DNA of 64,000 nucleotides, from positions 1,907,390 to 1,971,389 of the forward strand of contig NZ_JAENHK010000010.1 in assembly GCF_016595215.1 (NCBI RefSeq), read 5' to 3'. Every line of letters starts with the position of its first letter. Position 1 is the first letter of the stretch. This document shows, piece by piece, positions 52,778 to 61,439 of the stretch. Both the position numbers and the translations under genes were made by a program. The notes under the pieces were generated by a model. That model did no database searches, was not told the DNA's origin, and saw nothing but the letters and a program-made list of their open reading frames with translations. Origin of the DNA: Chryseobacterium paridis (GTDB lineage Bacteria; Bacteroidota; Bacteroidia; Flavobacteriales; Weeksellaceae).

Positions 52778-55120
52778 TTATGATTTAAATATTTTTTGCC
52801 ACCATGTTTTCTTCTTTTCACTCGAATAGCCATAACCGTAACCGTAGTTGTATCCGTAGCCATAACCTCCAGCATTTTTAGAAACATCATTAATTACAAA
52901 TGAGACGTTAGATAATTTTGATTCTTTTACTAATCCATTAGCAAAATCAATTAATATATTTCTTGAGACTCCAGACCTTACTACATAAAGCGTTGCATCG
53001 GCAGTATCAGCAATGTTGAGCGTATCTGAAACAAGCATTAATGGTGCTGAATCTATCACAATATAAGCGTAGTTTGGTCGAACTTGATCTATCAACTTCT
53101 TATATCTGCCGTTTGATAAAAGCTCTTGGGGATTCGGAGGAATACTTCCCGCATAAATTACATCACAATTTGGATTCGTATCAGATGTAAGGATAAGGTC
53201 CTCAATGTTGATTGACTCATCATATAAATATTCTGTTAATCCTTTTCTTTTTATAGGTTCATTATCATATCGTTGAATCTGCGGATTTCTAATATCCGAA
53301 CCTATAAGAAGAGATCTTCCATTTTTATTCCCCAATGTAAGTGCCAGATTAACAGAAACTAAGGTCTTACCTTCTCCTTTTACTGAAGAGGTTACCATGA
53401 CAACTTTTGCTAAATCCTTAGAAGGTAAAACAAATTTCAAATTAGAGACCAGTACTCTAAAAGCTTCTGCAAGTTCAGAAAAATCATTTTTTTGAACCAG
53501 GTGATTTTCTTCATCTTTCAATGATGGAATATCAGCAAGAACTCCAAGTGATGTTCGATCTGTAATATCATATCGGCTGTAAATCTTATCATCCCACATA
53601 AAGAAGAAATAAAATATTGCAAAAGGAATTAATACTCCTAACACAATAGCTCCCAAAAGAACTAAACTTTTCTTAGGTGAAACAGGAATATCCTCTGTAA
53701 ATGCAGGGTTTACAATTTTAGCCTTAGGAACATTGACTGAAAGATTAATTGCATTTTCCTCTCTTTTCTGTAAAAGAAAAAGAAAAAGTTGTTCCTTAAG
53801 GTTTTGTTGACGTTCTATACCTCTGTAGACCTTTGATTGTCCAGGGACTTTCTCTATCATTCCTGTACTTGTTGATATTTGTCCATTTAACTGAGCTATT
53901 GAAGCCTCCATTGTTGCCTTTTGTTGACGAATATTATCTCGAACAATTTCTTTCAATGAAGTGATCTCTTTATTCATTTCAACTACAGCAGGGTTTTCCA
54001 TAGTTGCTTGTTTCAATGTCTTATTTCTACTGATAAGAAGTGTATTGTACTGCGAAATAGCCTGCTCTAATGATGGATTAAGACCTAAGTTAGAAGGCAT
54101 AATTTGATTTCCTCCTTTAGACGCCTCTGTTTGGAGAGAGTTTAAAAGATCAAGTTGAGTTTGCTGAAGAAGAAGCGCCTTTGTATTATCACTTGTATTT
54201 TGAAGAGCTAATTGCGCTTGGGCTTGCAAATCAACAATACGATTGCGATTTTGAAAATCTTCTTTTTGATTCTCTACTCCGGAAAGATCGCGAGTGATAA
54301 CCTCTAATCGTTTATCTATAAACTCTTGTGTATTCTGTGCCTGTAAATTTTTATCCTTAAGACCATCAAGATTATATTGCTTTGTTACTTCATTAAGAAT
54401 AGCTTCTGATTTTTCAGAAACAGTACCCACCAGGCTGATGTTCATCAACATTGCTTTTTGATCTGGTAAGTTAACTTGTATTTTCTTTTCTAATTTTTTA
54501 ACCTTCTCTAAAGGATTCCAAAAAACAATCTTATATTTTGAACGAAAAGAAAGTCCTGGTGTCTTTTGTAAAATTACAGTTCCAAAATTCAATTTCAAAA
54601 CTTTATCAAAACTTCCTTTAACATCCGTTTTTTCCTCAGTCTCAAGAATAAAATTGTTTCCGTTTACTTCTTTTACAATATATTCAGAAGATATAAACTT
54701 TTTATCATCATTATAAGAAATAACTTTAGCAGTAATTGGTATTTTTGTAAATAATTCCGAATCCTTAATTTCTCCTGAATTATAATACTGTACATTAAGG
54801 TTAAGGTTCTCTACAACTTTCATAAGTATTGGTCTTGAAGTAACTACTGCGACTTCGCTTTTCAGTTCGTCAGCGTTCCCCAAGCCTAACCCAAGATTAT
54901 CCAAGTCTGCAAGTGCACCAGTTATATCATTTTGTTTCTTATCAAATTTAAGAGTAGTAGTTGACTGATACTGAGGCACTGAATATCTGAGATAGATATA
55001 TGCCACAATTAGGAATAAAAAAATAAACCCAACAAACCATGGCCACTTACTAAGGTATTTTCCAATAATCTTCCTCAAATTCAATGTTTCTTCACTCTCC
55101 TGAAGTTCTATCTGTTGCAT
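52778..55120 (-). CDS. Wzc-type polysaccharide chain-length regulator and tyrosine autokinase, copy 1
   Basis: 780 residues. Transmembrane helix at about 29-50, coiled-coil periplasmic stretch rich in Gln and Asn, second helix at about 487-510, then a BY-kinase: Walker A SSVKGEGKTLV, GSDIRNPQIQRY, Walker B IDSAPLMLVSD. The tail carries a dense tyrosine cluster (GYGYGYNYGYGYGY), the autophosphorylation region. It sits directly behind a Wza-type gene (8-base gap), the standard Wza-Wzc order without Wzb. It shares layout and many phrases with copy 2, implying duplication in the lineage. Confidence 0.94.
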   Translation of the reverse strand: MQQIELQESEETLNLRKIIGKYLSKWPWFVGFIFLFLIVAYIYLRYSVPQYQSTTTLKFDKKQNDITGALADLDNLGLGLGNADELKSEVAVVTSRPILMKVVENLNLNVQYYNSGEIKDSELFTKIPITAKVISYNDDKKFISSEYIVKEVNGNNFILETEEKTDVKGSFDKVLKLNFGTVILQKTPGLSFRSKYKIVFWNPLEKVKKLEKKIQVNLPDQKAMLMNISLVGTVSEKSEAILNEVTKQYNLDGLKDKNLQAQNTQEFIDKRLEVITRDLSGVENQKEDFQNRNRIVDLQAQAQLALQNTSDNTKALLLQQTQLDLLNSLQTEASKGGNQIMPSNLGLNPSLEQAISQYNTLLISRNKTLKQATMENPAVVEMNKEITSLKEIVRDNIRQQKATMEASIAQLNGQISTSTGMIEKVPGQSKVYRGIERQQNLKEQLFLFLLQKREENAINLSVNVPKAKIVNPAFTEDIPVSPKKSLVLLGAIVLGVLIPFAIFYFFFMWDDKIYSRYDITDRTSLGVLADIPSLKDEENHLVQKNDFSELAEAFRVLVSNLKFVLPSKDLAKVVMVTSSVKGEGKTLVSVNLALTLGNKNGRSLLIGSDIRNPQIQRYDNEPIKRKGLTEYLYDESINIEDLILTSDTNPNCDVIYAGSIPPNPQELLSNGRYKKLIDQVRPNYAYIVIDSAPLMLVSDTLNIADTADATLYVVRSGVSRNILIDFANGLVKESKLSNVSFVINDVSKNAGGYGYGYNYGYGYGYSSEKKKTWWQKIFKS

Positions 55121-55128
55121 GTTTTTAT

Positions 55129-55920
55129 TTATCGGGTTAAAGAAATAACAAGAGTTGCTGCTGCCAATGCAGAAGCAATGATCTGGAAAGTAAGGGCTCT
55201 GTTTGGATTGGAATTAGCTTGAACCTGCTTGTTCTTGTCAGGTTCTACATAAAGTACATCATTCTGTTTCATATAATAATAAGGTGAATTCACAATATCT
55301 GATCTGGACAAATCCAAATTAACAATCTGATCTACCCCATCATCACCAGGACGTATTAATTTCACTTTTGTACGATCCCCAAAATCCGTCATATCTCCAG
55401 CCAAACTTAATGCCTGGAAAATATTAAGTTTCTGTGTGCTGCTTTCTTTTTGGCCAGGAACTTTAACTTCTCCTAAAACGCTTACATTAAAATTCTTTAA
55501 AGTAATTGTCACTAAAGGATCTGTAAGATATCTCTTTAACCGAGTTTCAAGATCCTGTTTTAATTGTACTTGTGTCATACCTTTAGTATATACATTCCCT
55601 AATACTGGAAAATTAATATATCCTTCTTCATTAACTAAATACTCGCTCGGCTGTACATATTGATTTACACCAGTCGTAGACTCACTTCCTACCTTGTTTA
55701 CTGTGTTAAGGTTAAAAGGTTTGACTGCATTTTCGTCAAGTGCAGAAACGAGAATCAAAAGCACATCACTTTCTTGAATATGTAATCCTTGAAATTTAGC
55801 TTTGGCAACTTCTTCCTCCATATTATGCTGCGACATATATACCATATTCTGCTTTGGTTTACATGATACCAAAACTACCGACAGAATTAAAAGATATTTG
55901 ATAATTGTTTTATTCATCAT
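55129..55920 (-). CDS. Polysaccharide export lipoprotein, Wza-type, copy 1
   Basis: 263 residues. Lipoprotein signal with lipobox VLVSC (cysteine near 20). A polysaccharide export domain reads QPSEYLVNEEGYINFPVLGNVYTKGM (parts EGYINFPVLGNV), LEGDT-like LKQDLETRLKRYL and VSVLGEVKVPGQ, then LSLAGDMTDFGDRTKVKLIR as a SLBB-like segment. It ends in a single hydrophobic helix (ALTFQIIASALAAATLVISL), the outer-membrane anchor used by Bacteroidota Wza relatives. It pairs with Wzc copy 1. Confidence 0.92.
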   Translation of the reverse strand: MMNKTIIKYLLILSVVLVSCKPKQNMVYMSQHNMEEEVAKAKFQGLHIQESDVLLILVSALDENAVKPFNLNTVNKVGSESTTGVNQYVQPSEYLVNEEGYINFPVLGNVYTKGMTQVQLKQDLETRLKRYLTDPLVTITLKNFNVSVLGEVKVPGQKESSTQKLNIFQALSLAGDMTDFGDRTKVKLIRPGDDGVDQIVNLDLSRSDIVNSPYYYMKQNDVLYVEPDKNKQVQANSNPNRALTFQIIASALAAATLVISLTR

Positions 55921-56057
55921 ATTTAAGTCTACTGTAAGTATTAGTTCAATATATCATAAATGAATATTATATTTTGAACCAACTCCTTTTTTCAATTAAT
56001 TTGTAACATAACACTCACCAAAGTGCGAGCATTTATAAAATATTTCTATTATAAATC

Positions 56058-56864
56058 TTAATTTTTAATTAAAGCTAAGATCCCAACAGTGATCGAAGCT
56101 ATTACTGAAGCTACAGAAATGTATAATCCTGTGTTTGGATCTACTCTTGCCGCTTTTTCTCTATTAGCATTTGGCTGAACATAAATCACATCATTTTGCT
56201 TAAGATAGTAATAAGGAGAATTAATAAAATTTGCACTGGTAAGATCTATTCTTTCCTTACTAATCTGTCCATCTATATTTCTAACAATTAAAACATTATT
56301 TCTAACACCAAATGCGGTCAAATCTCCAGCTAAACCAAGAGCTCCGAATAAGGTCGTATTTCCATCAGGAATTACATAAGTTCCAGGTTTAGTAACTTCT
56401 CCAAGTACAGAAACTTTAAAATTAATAAGCTTTATATCTACAATAGGGGCTTTCACATATTCTGATAGCAGTCCAGTTAGTTTAGCTCTTAATGTCTCAA
56501 TATTTTCGTTCTTTGTACTTACTTTTCCAATTTGGGGGAAAATAATATCCCCGTTTGTATCTATATTATATGTTGGTCCTGATAGAGGAGTTTGCTGGGG
56601 AAGATTATTAGAACTTGGTATTGAATATTGTGTAATGGTAGTACTTGAAGCATAGTTTTGGTTAAATGGCTTAACTACATCCATATCTTTTGCTGAGACG
56701 GTAATAATCAATTGATCTCCAGGTTGAAAATCAACTCTGCTATTCTTAATAGAATTTTCTAATGCTATACCATCAATATCTTTCATGTAATTAATATCCT
56801 GCTTCGTAGCACAAGAAAACATAGCCAGACTTATAGCCCCATAAATAATATATTTCAAACTCAT
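56058..56864 (-). CDS. Polysaccharide export lipoprotein, Wza-type, copy 2
   Basis: 268 residues from the ATG at 56864. Lipobox LAMFSC (cysteine near 17). Same plan as copy 1: YNIDTNGDIIFPQIGKVST, a periplasmic SLBB segment VSVLGEVTKPGTYVIPDG and LGLAGDLTAFGVRNNVLIVR, NSPYYYLKQNDVIYVQPN, and a C-terminal hydrophobic helix. The two copies share order and several exact phrases and probably arose by duplication. It has a full promoter of its own; the longer in-frame start at 56882 lies inside it. A 137-base gap separates it from copy 1. Confidence 0.92.
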   Translation of the reverse strand: MSLKYIIYGAISLAMFSCATKQDINYMKDIDGIALENSIKNSRVDFQPGDQLIITVSAKDMDVVKPFNQNYASSTTITQYSIPSSNNLPQQTPLSGPTYNIDTNGDIIFPQIGKVSTKNENIETLRAKLTGLLSEYVKAPIVDIKLINFKVSVLGEVTKPGTYVIPDGNTTLFGALGLAGDLTAFGVRNNVLIVRNIDGQISKERIDLTSANFINSPYYYLKQNDVIYVQPNANREKAARVDPNTGLYISVASVIASITVGILALIKN

Positions 56865-56881
56865 TCCTGATAATTTTTCCA

Positions 56882-56910
56882 CAAAAATAGGATAATTAAT
56901 TTTTCCGCAA
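56882..56910 (-). promoter_or_regulatory. Promoter of Wza copy 2 (-33 TTG, -7 TATTTTTG)
   Basis: On the minus strand TTG (56908-56910) and TATTTTTG (56882-56889) are 18 bases apart. Predicted start near 56875, leader about 11 bases before the ATG at 56864. Confidence 0.65.
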
Positions 56911-56968
56911 AAAATGCGATGGTTTATACTTACTTATTACTTTATTGATACATCAAGTATCATTTACT

Positions 56969-58918
56969 TTATTCTTCTACTAAAGGCTCTCTATCTAAAA
57001 TCTCAAATTCAGAATTATTACTAATAAATTCCTGAACTATCGTTTTTAATATCCTAACAACCTGCAACTTATCTCTCTTCACAGCCGCCAAGATAATCTG
57101 CTTACATAAAATATCCACCTCTTCAAACTCCATTAAAGGATCTCTTGAGATAAGAATCTTCTCATGATGAGTAGGAATTGTAACAGTATTATTACTTAGA
57201 AGTTCTTCATATAGTTTTTCACCAGGTCTAAGTCCTATGAATGTAATTTTGATATCTACATCAGGTGTATAACCTGATAATTTGATCATTCTTTTTGCCA
57301 GATCCAGGATTTTAACTGGTTCACCCATATCAAATACATAGATCTCTCCACCATTACCCATTGTACCTGCCTGAAGCACGAGTTCGCACGCTTCAGGAAT
57401 AGTCATAAAGTATCTTATGATATCCGGATGTGTAATAGTTACCGGTCCACCTTTTTCTATCTGTTTTCTGAAATGTGGAATAACCGAACCATTGGAACCT
57501 AATACATTACCAAATCGTGTTGTAATAAATTTTGTAGTATTTCCAGGTGAATTCTGTAATGATTGTACAAATAATTCAGCTGCTCTTTTGGATGCACCCA
57601 TTACATTAGTTGGGTTTACAGCTTTATCTGTAGATACCATTACGAATCTATTGACTTTATATTTCTTTGATAATAAGGCTAGGTTCTTTGTTCCTAAAAT
57701 ATTTACAAAAATTGCTTCATGAGGATTCTCTTCTATTAATGGAACATGCTTATAAGCTGCTGCATGATAAACCATTGAAAATTGATAATCTTCAAATACT
57801 TTTTCTAACCTATAACTATTCGAGATATCAGCCAGTACAAATTTAAATTTCTGATGAGGAAACTTTTCAATAAGCTCCAACTCAAGTTCATACAAAGGAG
57901 ATTCTGCCTGATCAAGTACAACAATTAACGAAGGGCTGAACTGTGCAACCTGTCTTACAATCTCACTTCCGATAGACCCAGCACCGCCTGTTACCAAAAC
58001 ATTCTTTTCAAAATGTCTTTTTGTAACATCCTCACTTTCGATCTTAATAGGTTTACGGTTAAGTAAATCTTCAATCTGAAGCTGACTAATTCCTCCTACC
58101 AGATCACTATCTCTCATTTTACTAAGAGTTGGAGCTTTCAAAACTCGCAATCCCTTATCCAAAGCCAAGGTCATCCATTCTTCGATTTCCTGCTTTGTCA
58201 TGATTTCTTTAATTAATAATACAGCATCAAATTGCTTTATTAATTTTTCACTTGCAAAAAACTGATTTTTATTATAGATTTTATATCCTAATAATAATGC
58301 TCTATTAGAATCGGATCTTCCTGTAAGAAATCCCTGTAATCGATAGGGATAATTTGGATTATGCATAATAGCCCGTGCCAATGCTACTGATGCCTCACCT
58401 ACTCCTACAACAGCAATTCTAACCTTAGAAGAAGCTCCTTTGATATCAATAAGAATATTAAAGAACTGCTTAGTGATCATTCTAAAGAAGAACATTATGG
58501 ATACTGAAATAAGAAAATATAAAAAAAGGTTAGGGTATAAATACAATGACGTACCCATTGCCAGCTGCGAAAAATAGTTTACTATTAAAAGTGTTACCAG
58601 GGTACTTCCGGATGATAATATAATCTTGAAAAAATCAAAAAAGGTAGAATGTCTTATAATCCCCGCATAGGTTTTAAAGACATACATAAATATAATATTT
58701 GTTCCAATAAGTAAAATTCTTTTTTGGAAAGTGTATTCTGGAAAATTAACCTTAACATCTAAATTTCTTAAAAACAGACGTGAAAGCAATATAGAGAATA
58801 ATATAATAAGAATATCAATAACAATAACTAACCATCTTGGTATATATCTCAACTTGGTGATTTTCACAATGTTATCGCCATTGTAAAGAGCATTAAAAGC
58901 TTCATGCAACTTTTTCAT
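56969..58918 (-). CDS. Membrane-bound UDP-GlcNAc 4,6-dehydratase, WbpM/PglF/CapD-like
   Basis: 649 residues. Four hydrophobic helices in the first 165 residues (for example WLVIVIDILIILFSILLSRLF), a first Rossmann domain with VAVVGVGEASVALARAI near 170-186, then the catalytic SDR domain: VLVTGGAGSIGSEIVRQV near 310, VYHAAAYKHVPLIEENP and STDKAVNPTNVMGASKR with the Met-x3-Lys variant usual in this family. RFGNVLGSNGSVIPHF and GLRPGEKLYEELLS complete the pattern. It makes UDP-2-acetamido-2,6-dideoxy-D-xylo-4-hexulose, the substrate for the 4-reductase at 36893 or the aminotransferase at 35079. First gene of the locus. Confidence 0.95.
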   Translation of the reverse strand: MKKLHEAFNALYNGDNIVKITKLRYIPRWLVIVIDILIILFSILLSRLFLRNLDVKVNFPEYTFQKRILLIGTNIIFMYVFKTYAGIIRHSTFFDFFKIILSSGSTLVTLLIVNYFSQLAMGTSLYLYPNLFLYFLISVSIMFFFRMITKQFFNILIDIKGASSKVRIAVVGVGEASVALARAIMHNPNYPYRLQGFLTGRSDSNRALLLGYKIYNKNQFFASEKLIKQFDAVLLIKEIMTKQEIEEWMTLALDKGLRVLKAPTLSKMRDSDLVGGISQLQIEDLLNRKPIKIESEDVTKRHFEKNVLVTGGAGSIGSEIVRQVAQFSPSLIVVLDQAESPLYELELELIEKFPHQKFKFVLADISNSYRLEKVFEDYQFSMVYHAAAYKHVPLIEENPHEAIFVNILGTKNLALLSKKYKVNRFVMVSTDKAVNPTNVMGASKRAAELFVQSLQNSPGNTTKFITTRFGNVLGSNGSVIPHFRKQIEKGGPVTITHPDIIRYFMTIPEACELVLQAGTMGNGGEIYVFDMGEPVKILDLAKRMIKLSGYTPDVDIKITFIGLRPGEKLYEELLSNNTVTIPTHHEKILISRDPLMEFEEVDILCKQIILAAVKRDKLQVVRILKTIVQEFISNNSEFEILDREPLVEE

Positions 58919-59394
58919 TCAACATCAGGTGATTTTATTAGCTTGGCAAAGGTAATAGATAAAACTCATACTTTTAAATGCAAAAATTAATTTCTTTTTC
59001 TATGTTATCTATTTCTTACAGGTTTATCTTTCTAATTTATATTATTGTTAATAACAAAAATATAGTACAAAATTCACATATTTTTTTCGCAATTACCACC
59101 GTATTTTTACCCTTTTTTAGATATAAATTCGAAATATAAATATTGCAAACCACATGCATTTTTCGTGCCACTTATTGCATTACAAGTCTAAACTTTAATT
59201 TTTTTTTAATAAAATCATATAAGACATTACATATAAATGGCTTATATTATAAAAATTATACAGTTTGGGAACAAAGCAATAAAATAATCATGGGAAGAAT
59301 CCACATTTTCAAAAAACTATTTACGGTACATTTAAGTTTAAGCAAAACTATTTTTTTTTAATCTAAAACAATCAGTGGTAAAATTATATATATG
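58919..59394. other. Intergenic region in front of the polysaccharide locus (about 475 bases)
   Basis: AT-rich. The only supported elements are the -7 sequence at 58947. There are no good terminator hairpin, tRNA, JUMPstart/ops motif or repeat, and no open frame with gene-like content. The recX transcript presumably ends here, but I see no clear hairpin for it. Confidence 0.5.
58947..58954 (-). promoter_or_regulatory. -7 promoter element at the head of the polysaccharide locus
   Basis: TACCTTTG on the minus strand, 29 bases before the dehydratase start. A T-run ending TTTG lies 26 bases further up, slightly beyond usual spacing. Confidence 0.45.
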
Positions 59395-59856
59395 TTAACT
59401 TTCCATTATTTGTAAAATAATTTCATATTCAAAACCTTTTCCCATTAAATATTTGATAGCTTTTGATTTTTTTTGATATTCTTTCAATCCGCTTTGTTTA
59501 GAATAATAATCCTCAAAAATTTTTGAAATTGTCTTAAAATAATCATCTTCATCTATCTCATCAAAGCATGCATTAATCAGTTTTTCGGAAATCTGTTTTT
59601 GCTTTAAATTGATTCGAATTTTATTTCGCCCCCAATGTTTTATATAAAACTTTCCTCTAATATAGCTTCTTACGAATCTTTCTTCATTTAAATAATTTTC
59701 CTGTAGCAGGTATAAAAGAATCTCCTCTTTGGCTTCAGGGATTAATGTAAATTCCCTCATCTTCTGCTCTACTTCAGCATGACAACGATCCTGGTAAACA
59801 CAATAGTTAACCAATTTTTGCTTGATTTCGATAAAAGTATAAGATTTCTTATCCAT
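59395..59856 (-). CDS. recX: Regulatory protein RecX
   Basis: 153 residues from MDKKSYTF; upstream in-frame codons (to 59889) run into the glyA terminator and were rejected. Helical RecX repeats are visible: CVYQDRCHAEVEQKM, LLQENYLNEERFVRSYIRGKF, KHWGRNKIRINLKQKQI and KAIKYLMGKGFEYEIIL. RecX binds RecA filaments and limits or edits recombination activity. recA is not in the window. It sits 60 bases behind glyA, after a terminator, so expression may come from read-through or an unseen promoter. Confidence 0.88.
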   Translation of the reverse strand: MDKKSYTFIEIKQKLVNYCVYQDRCHAEVEQKMREFTLIPEAKEEILLYLLQENYLNEERFVRSYIRGKFYIKHWGRNKIRINLKQKQISEKLINACFDEIDEDDYFKTISKIFEDYYSKQSGLKEYQKKSKAIKYLMGKGFEYEIILQIMES

Positions 59857-59862
59857 ATATTT

Positions 59863-59894
59863 ATAAAAAAAGAATGAGCATATGCTCATTCTTT
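59863..59894 (-). terminator. Terminator of glyA
   Basis: A perfect 26-base palindrome (AAAGAATGAGCAT / ATGCTCATTCTTT, 59869-59894), followed on the minus strand by TTTTTT. Confidence 0.88.
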
Positions 59895-59915
59895 ATATTT
59901 TAATTTAGGTAAAAA

Positions 59916-61181
59916 TTAGTAATTAAACAAAGCTTTCCCTTCCATTAATTCATTCACTTTCTTTCTTACAGATGAAAGAACTTCTTCATTTTTAATATTA
60001 TCAACAACTTCAGAGATCAATTCTGAAATAGTTTCCATATCCTGTTCTTTCAATCCTCTGGTTGTAATTGCAGCAGTTCCTAATCTTATACCAGATGTCG
60101 TAAACGGTGACTTATCATCGAAAGGAACCATGTTTTTATTACATGTAATATCAGCTAATACTAATGCTTTTTCTGTTTCTTTTCCATTTACTCCTTTATT
60201 TCTAAGATCTACAAGCATCAGGTGATTATCCGTACCTCCACTTACAATATCAAAACCTCTATTGATCATAGCTTTTGCTAAAGCCTGAGCATTAGATTTA
60301 ACTTGTTTAGCATAGGTTTCAAACTGAACATCCAAAGCCTCTCCAAAAGCAATTGCCTTACCAGCAATAACATGCTCCAGCGGACCTCCCTGGATTCCTG
60401 GAAAAACAGCACCATCCAGAACTTGGCTCATCATTTTGATCTCACCTTTTGGAGTCTTGTGTCCGTAAGTATTTTCAAAATCTTTACCCATCATGATCAT
60501 TCCTCCTCTCGGACCTCTTAATGTTTTATGAGTAGTAGTGGTTACTACATGGCAATGTTCAAAAGGAGAATTCAATAATCCTTTTGCTACAAGACCTGCA
60601 GGATGTGCAATGTCTGCCCAAAGAGTAGCTCCTACTTCATCAGCGACTTCTCTAAATTTTGCATAATCTAAATCTCTTGAATATGCTGAAAAACCAGCAA
60701 TAAGCATTTTTGGTTTTTCTCTTAAAGCAACTTCTCTCATTTGATCATAATCGATCAAACCAGTTTCCTGTTGTACTCCGTAAGAAACCACATTATATTG
60801 AATTCCTGAAAAATTAACCGCAGAACCATGAGTCAAGTGCCCTCCCATAGAAAGGTCCATTCCCATAATTTTATCTCCTGGCTTTAAAACTGCAAGATAA
60901 ATAGCTGCATTTGCCTGAGAACCTGAGTGAGGCTGAACGTTTACATAATCAACTCCAAAAAGTTCTTTTGCTCTGTTTATTGCTAAAGTTTCGACCTCAT
61001 CTACTACTTCACATCCACCATAATACCTCTTACCGGGGTACCCTTCTGCATATTTGTTAGTCAATACACTTCCCATTGCTTTCATTACATTATCAGAAAC
61101 AAAATTCTCTGATGCTATGAGCTCCAAGCCATGAGTCTGTCTTTGTTTTTCCTTTTCAATCAGGTCGAAAATAATATCCAT
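59916..61181 (-). CDS. glyA: Serine hydroxymethyltransferase
   Basis: PLP enzyme that exchanges a one-carbon unit between serine, glycine and tetrahydrofolate. 421 residues, standard length. HGLELIASENFVSDNV, TNKYAEGYPGKRYYGG, VNVQPHSGSQANAAIY and GHLTHGSAVNFSG mark the N-terminal part; the Schiff-base lysine is in VVTTTTHKTLRGPRGGM. C-terminal FTTSGIRLGTAAITTRG is present. Monocistronic with its own -7 element and a strong terminator. Confidence 0.98.
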   Translation of the reverse strand: MDIIFDLIEKEKQRQTHGLELIASENFVSDNVMKAMGSVLTNKYAEGYPGKRYYGGCEVVDEVETLAINRAKELFGVDYVNVQPHSGSQANAAIYLAVLKPGDKIMGMDLSMGGHLTHGSAVNFSGIQYNVVSYGVQQETGLIDYDQMREVALREKPKMLIAGFSAYSRDLDYAKFREVADEVGATLWADIAHPAGLVAKGLLNSPFEHCHVVTTTTHKTLRGPRGGMIMMGKDFENTYGHKTPKGEIKMMSQVLDGAVFPGIQGGPLEHVIAGKAIAFGEALDVQFETYAKQVKSNAQALAKAMINRGFDIVSGGTDNHLMLVDLRNKGVNGKETEKALVLADITCNKNMVPFDDKSPFTTSGIRLGTAAITTRGLKEQDMETISELISEVVDNIKNEEVLSSVRKKVNELMEGKALFNY

Positions 61182-61211
61182 TTTACTTTAAGTTTTTAAG
61201 ATTTTTCAGTC

Positions 61212-61219
61212 CAAATGTA
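61212..61219 (-). promoter_or_regulatory. -7 promoter element of glyA
   Basis: TACATTTG on the minus strand, predicting a start near 61204 and a leader of about 22 bases. No -33 at good spacing. Confidence 0.5.
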
Positions 61220-61382
61220 CGGAATTTCCTGCAAGATTTCAGTAACCTTACCTATGATTTTTGGAATAAAATTTCAAGAAATCTTCTTTATTCTCAATCC
61301 CTATCTAGTGCTATAATCTGAAAATAATTTGTCTACTTATTTTTAAAGTGACCAGCAGAAAGATCTTCGTTTATCTTATAAT

Positions 61383-61418
61383 AAAAAAGTTCCCTTTTGT
61401 ACAAGTACGGCAGGGAAC
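61383..61418 (-). terminator. Terminator of the thioredoxin-reductase-like gene
   Basis: Minus strand: GTTCCCT ... AGGGAAC stem with an inner GTAC/GTAC pairing, followed by T6. It lies 22 bases after the stop. Confidence 0.8.
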
Positions 61419-61439
61419 ACTAAAACACTTAAAATTTAA

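Noticed and set aside
59143..59361. Open frame of 72 codons in front of the polysaccharide locus
   Set aside because: Its composition follows the AT-rich background, and there is no ribosome site, homology or conserved context. It also begins with an ambiguous start in the leader region.
58919..59394. JUMPstart/ops or UpxY-type antitermination leader for the polysaccharide locus
   Set aside because: No GGCGGTAG-like ops sequence is present in the leader and no NusG-like gene is encoded at the head of the locus.
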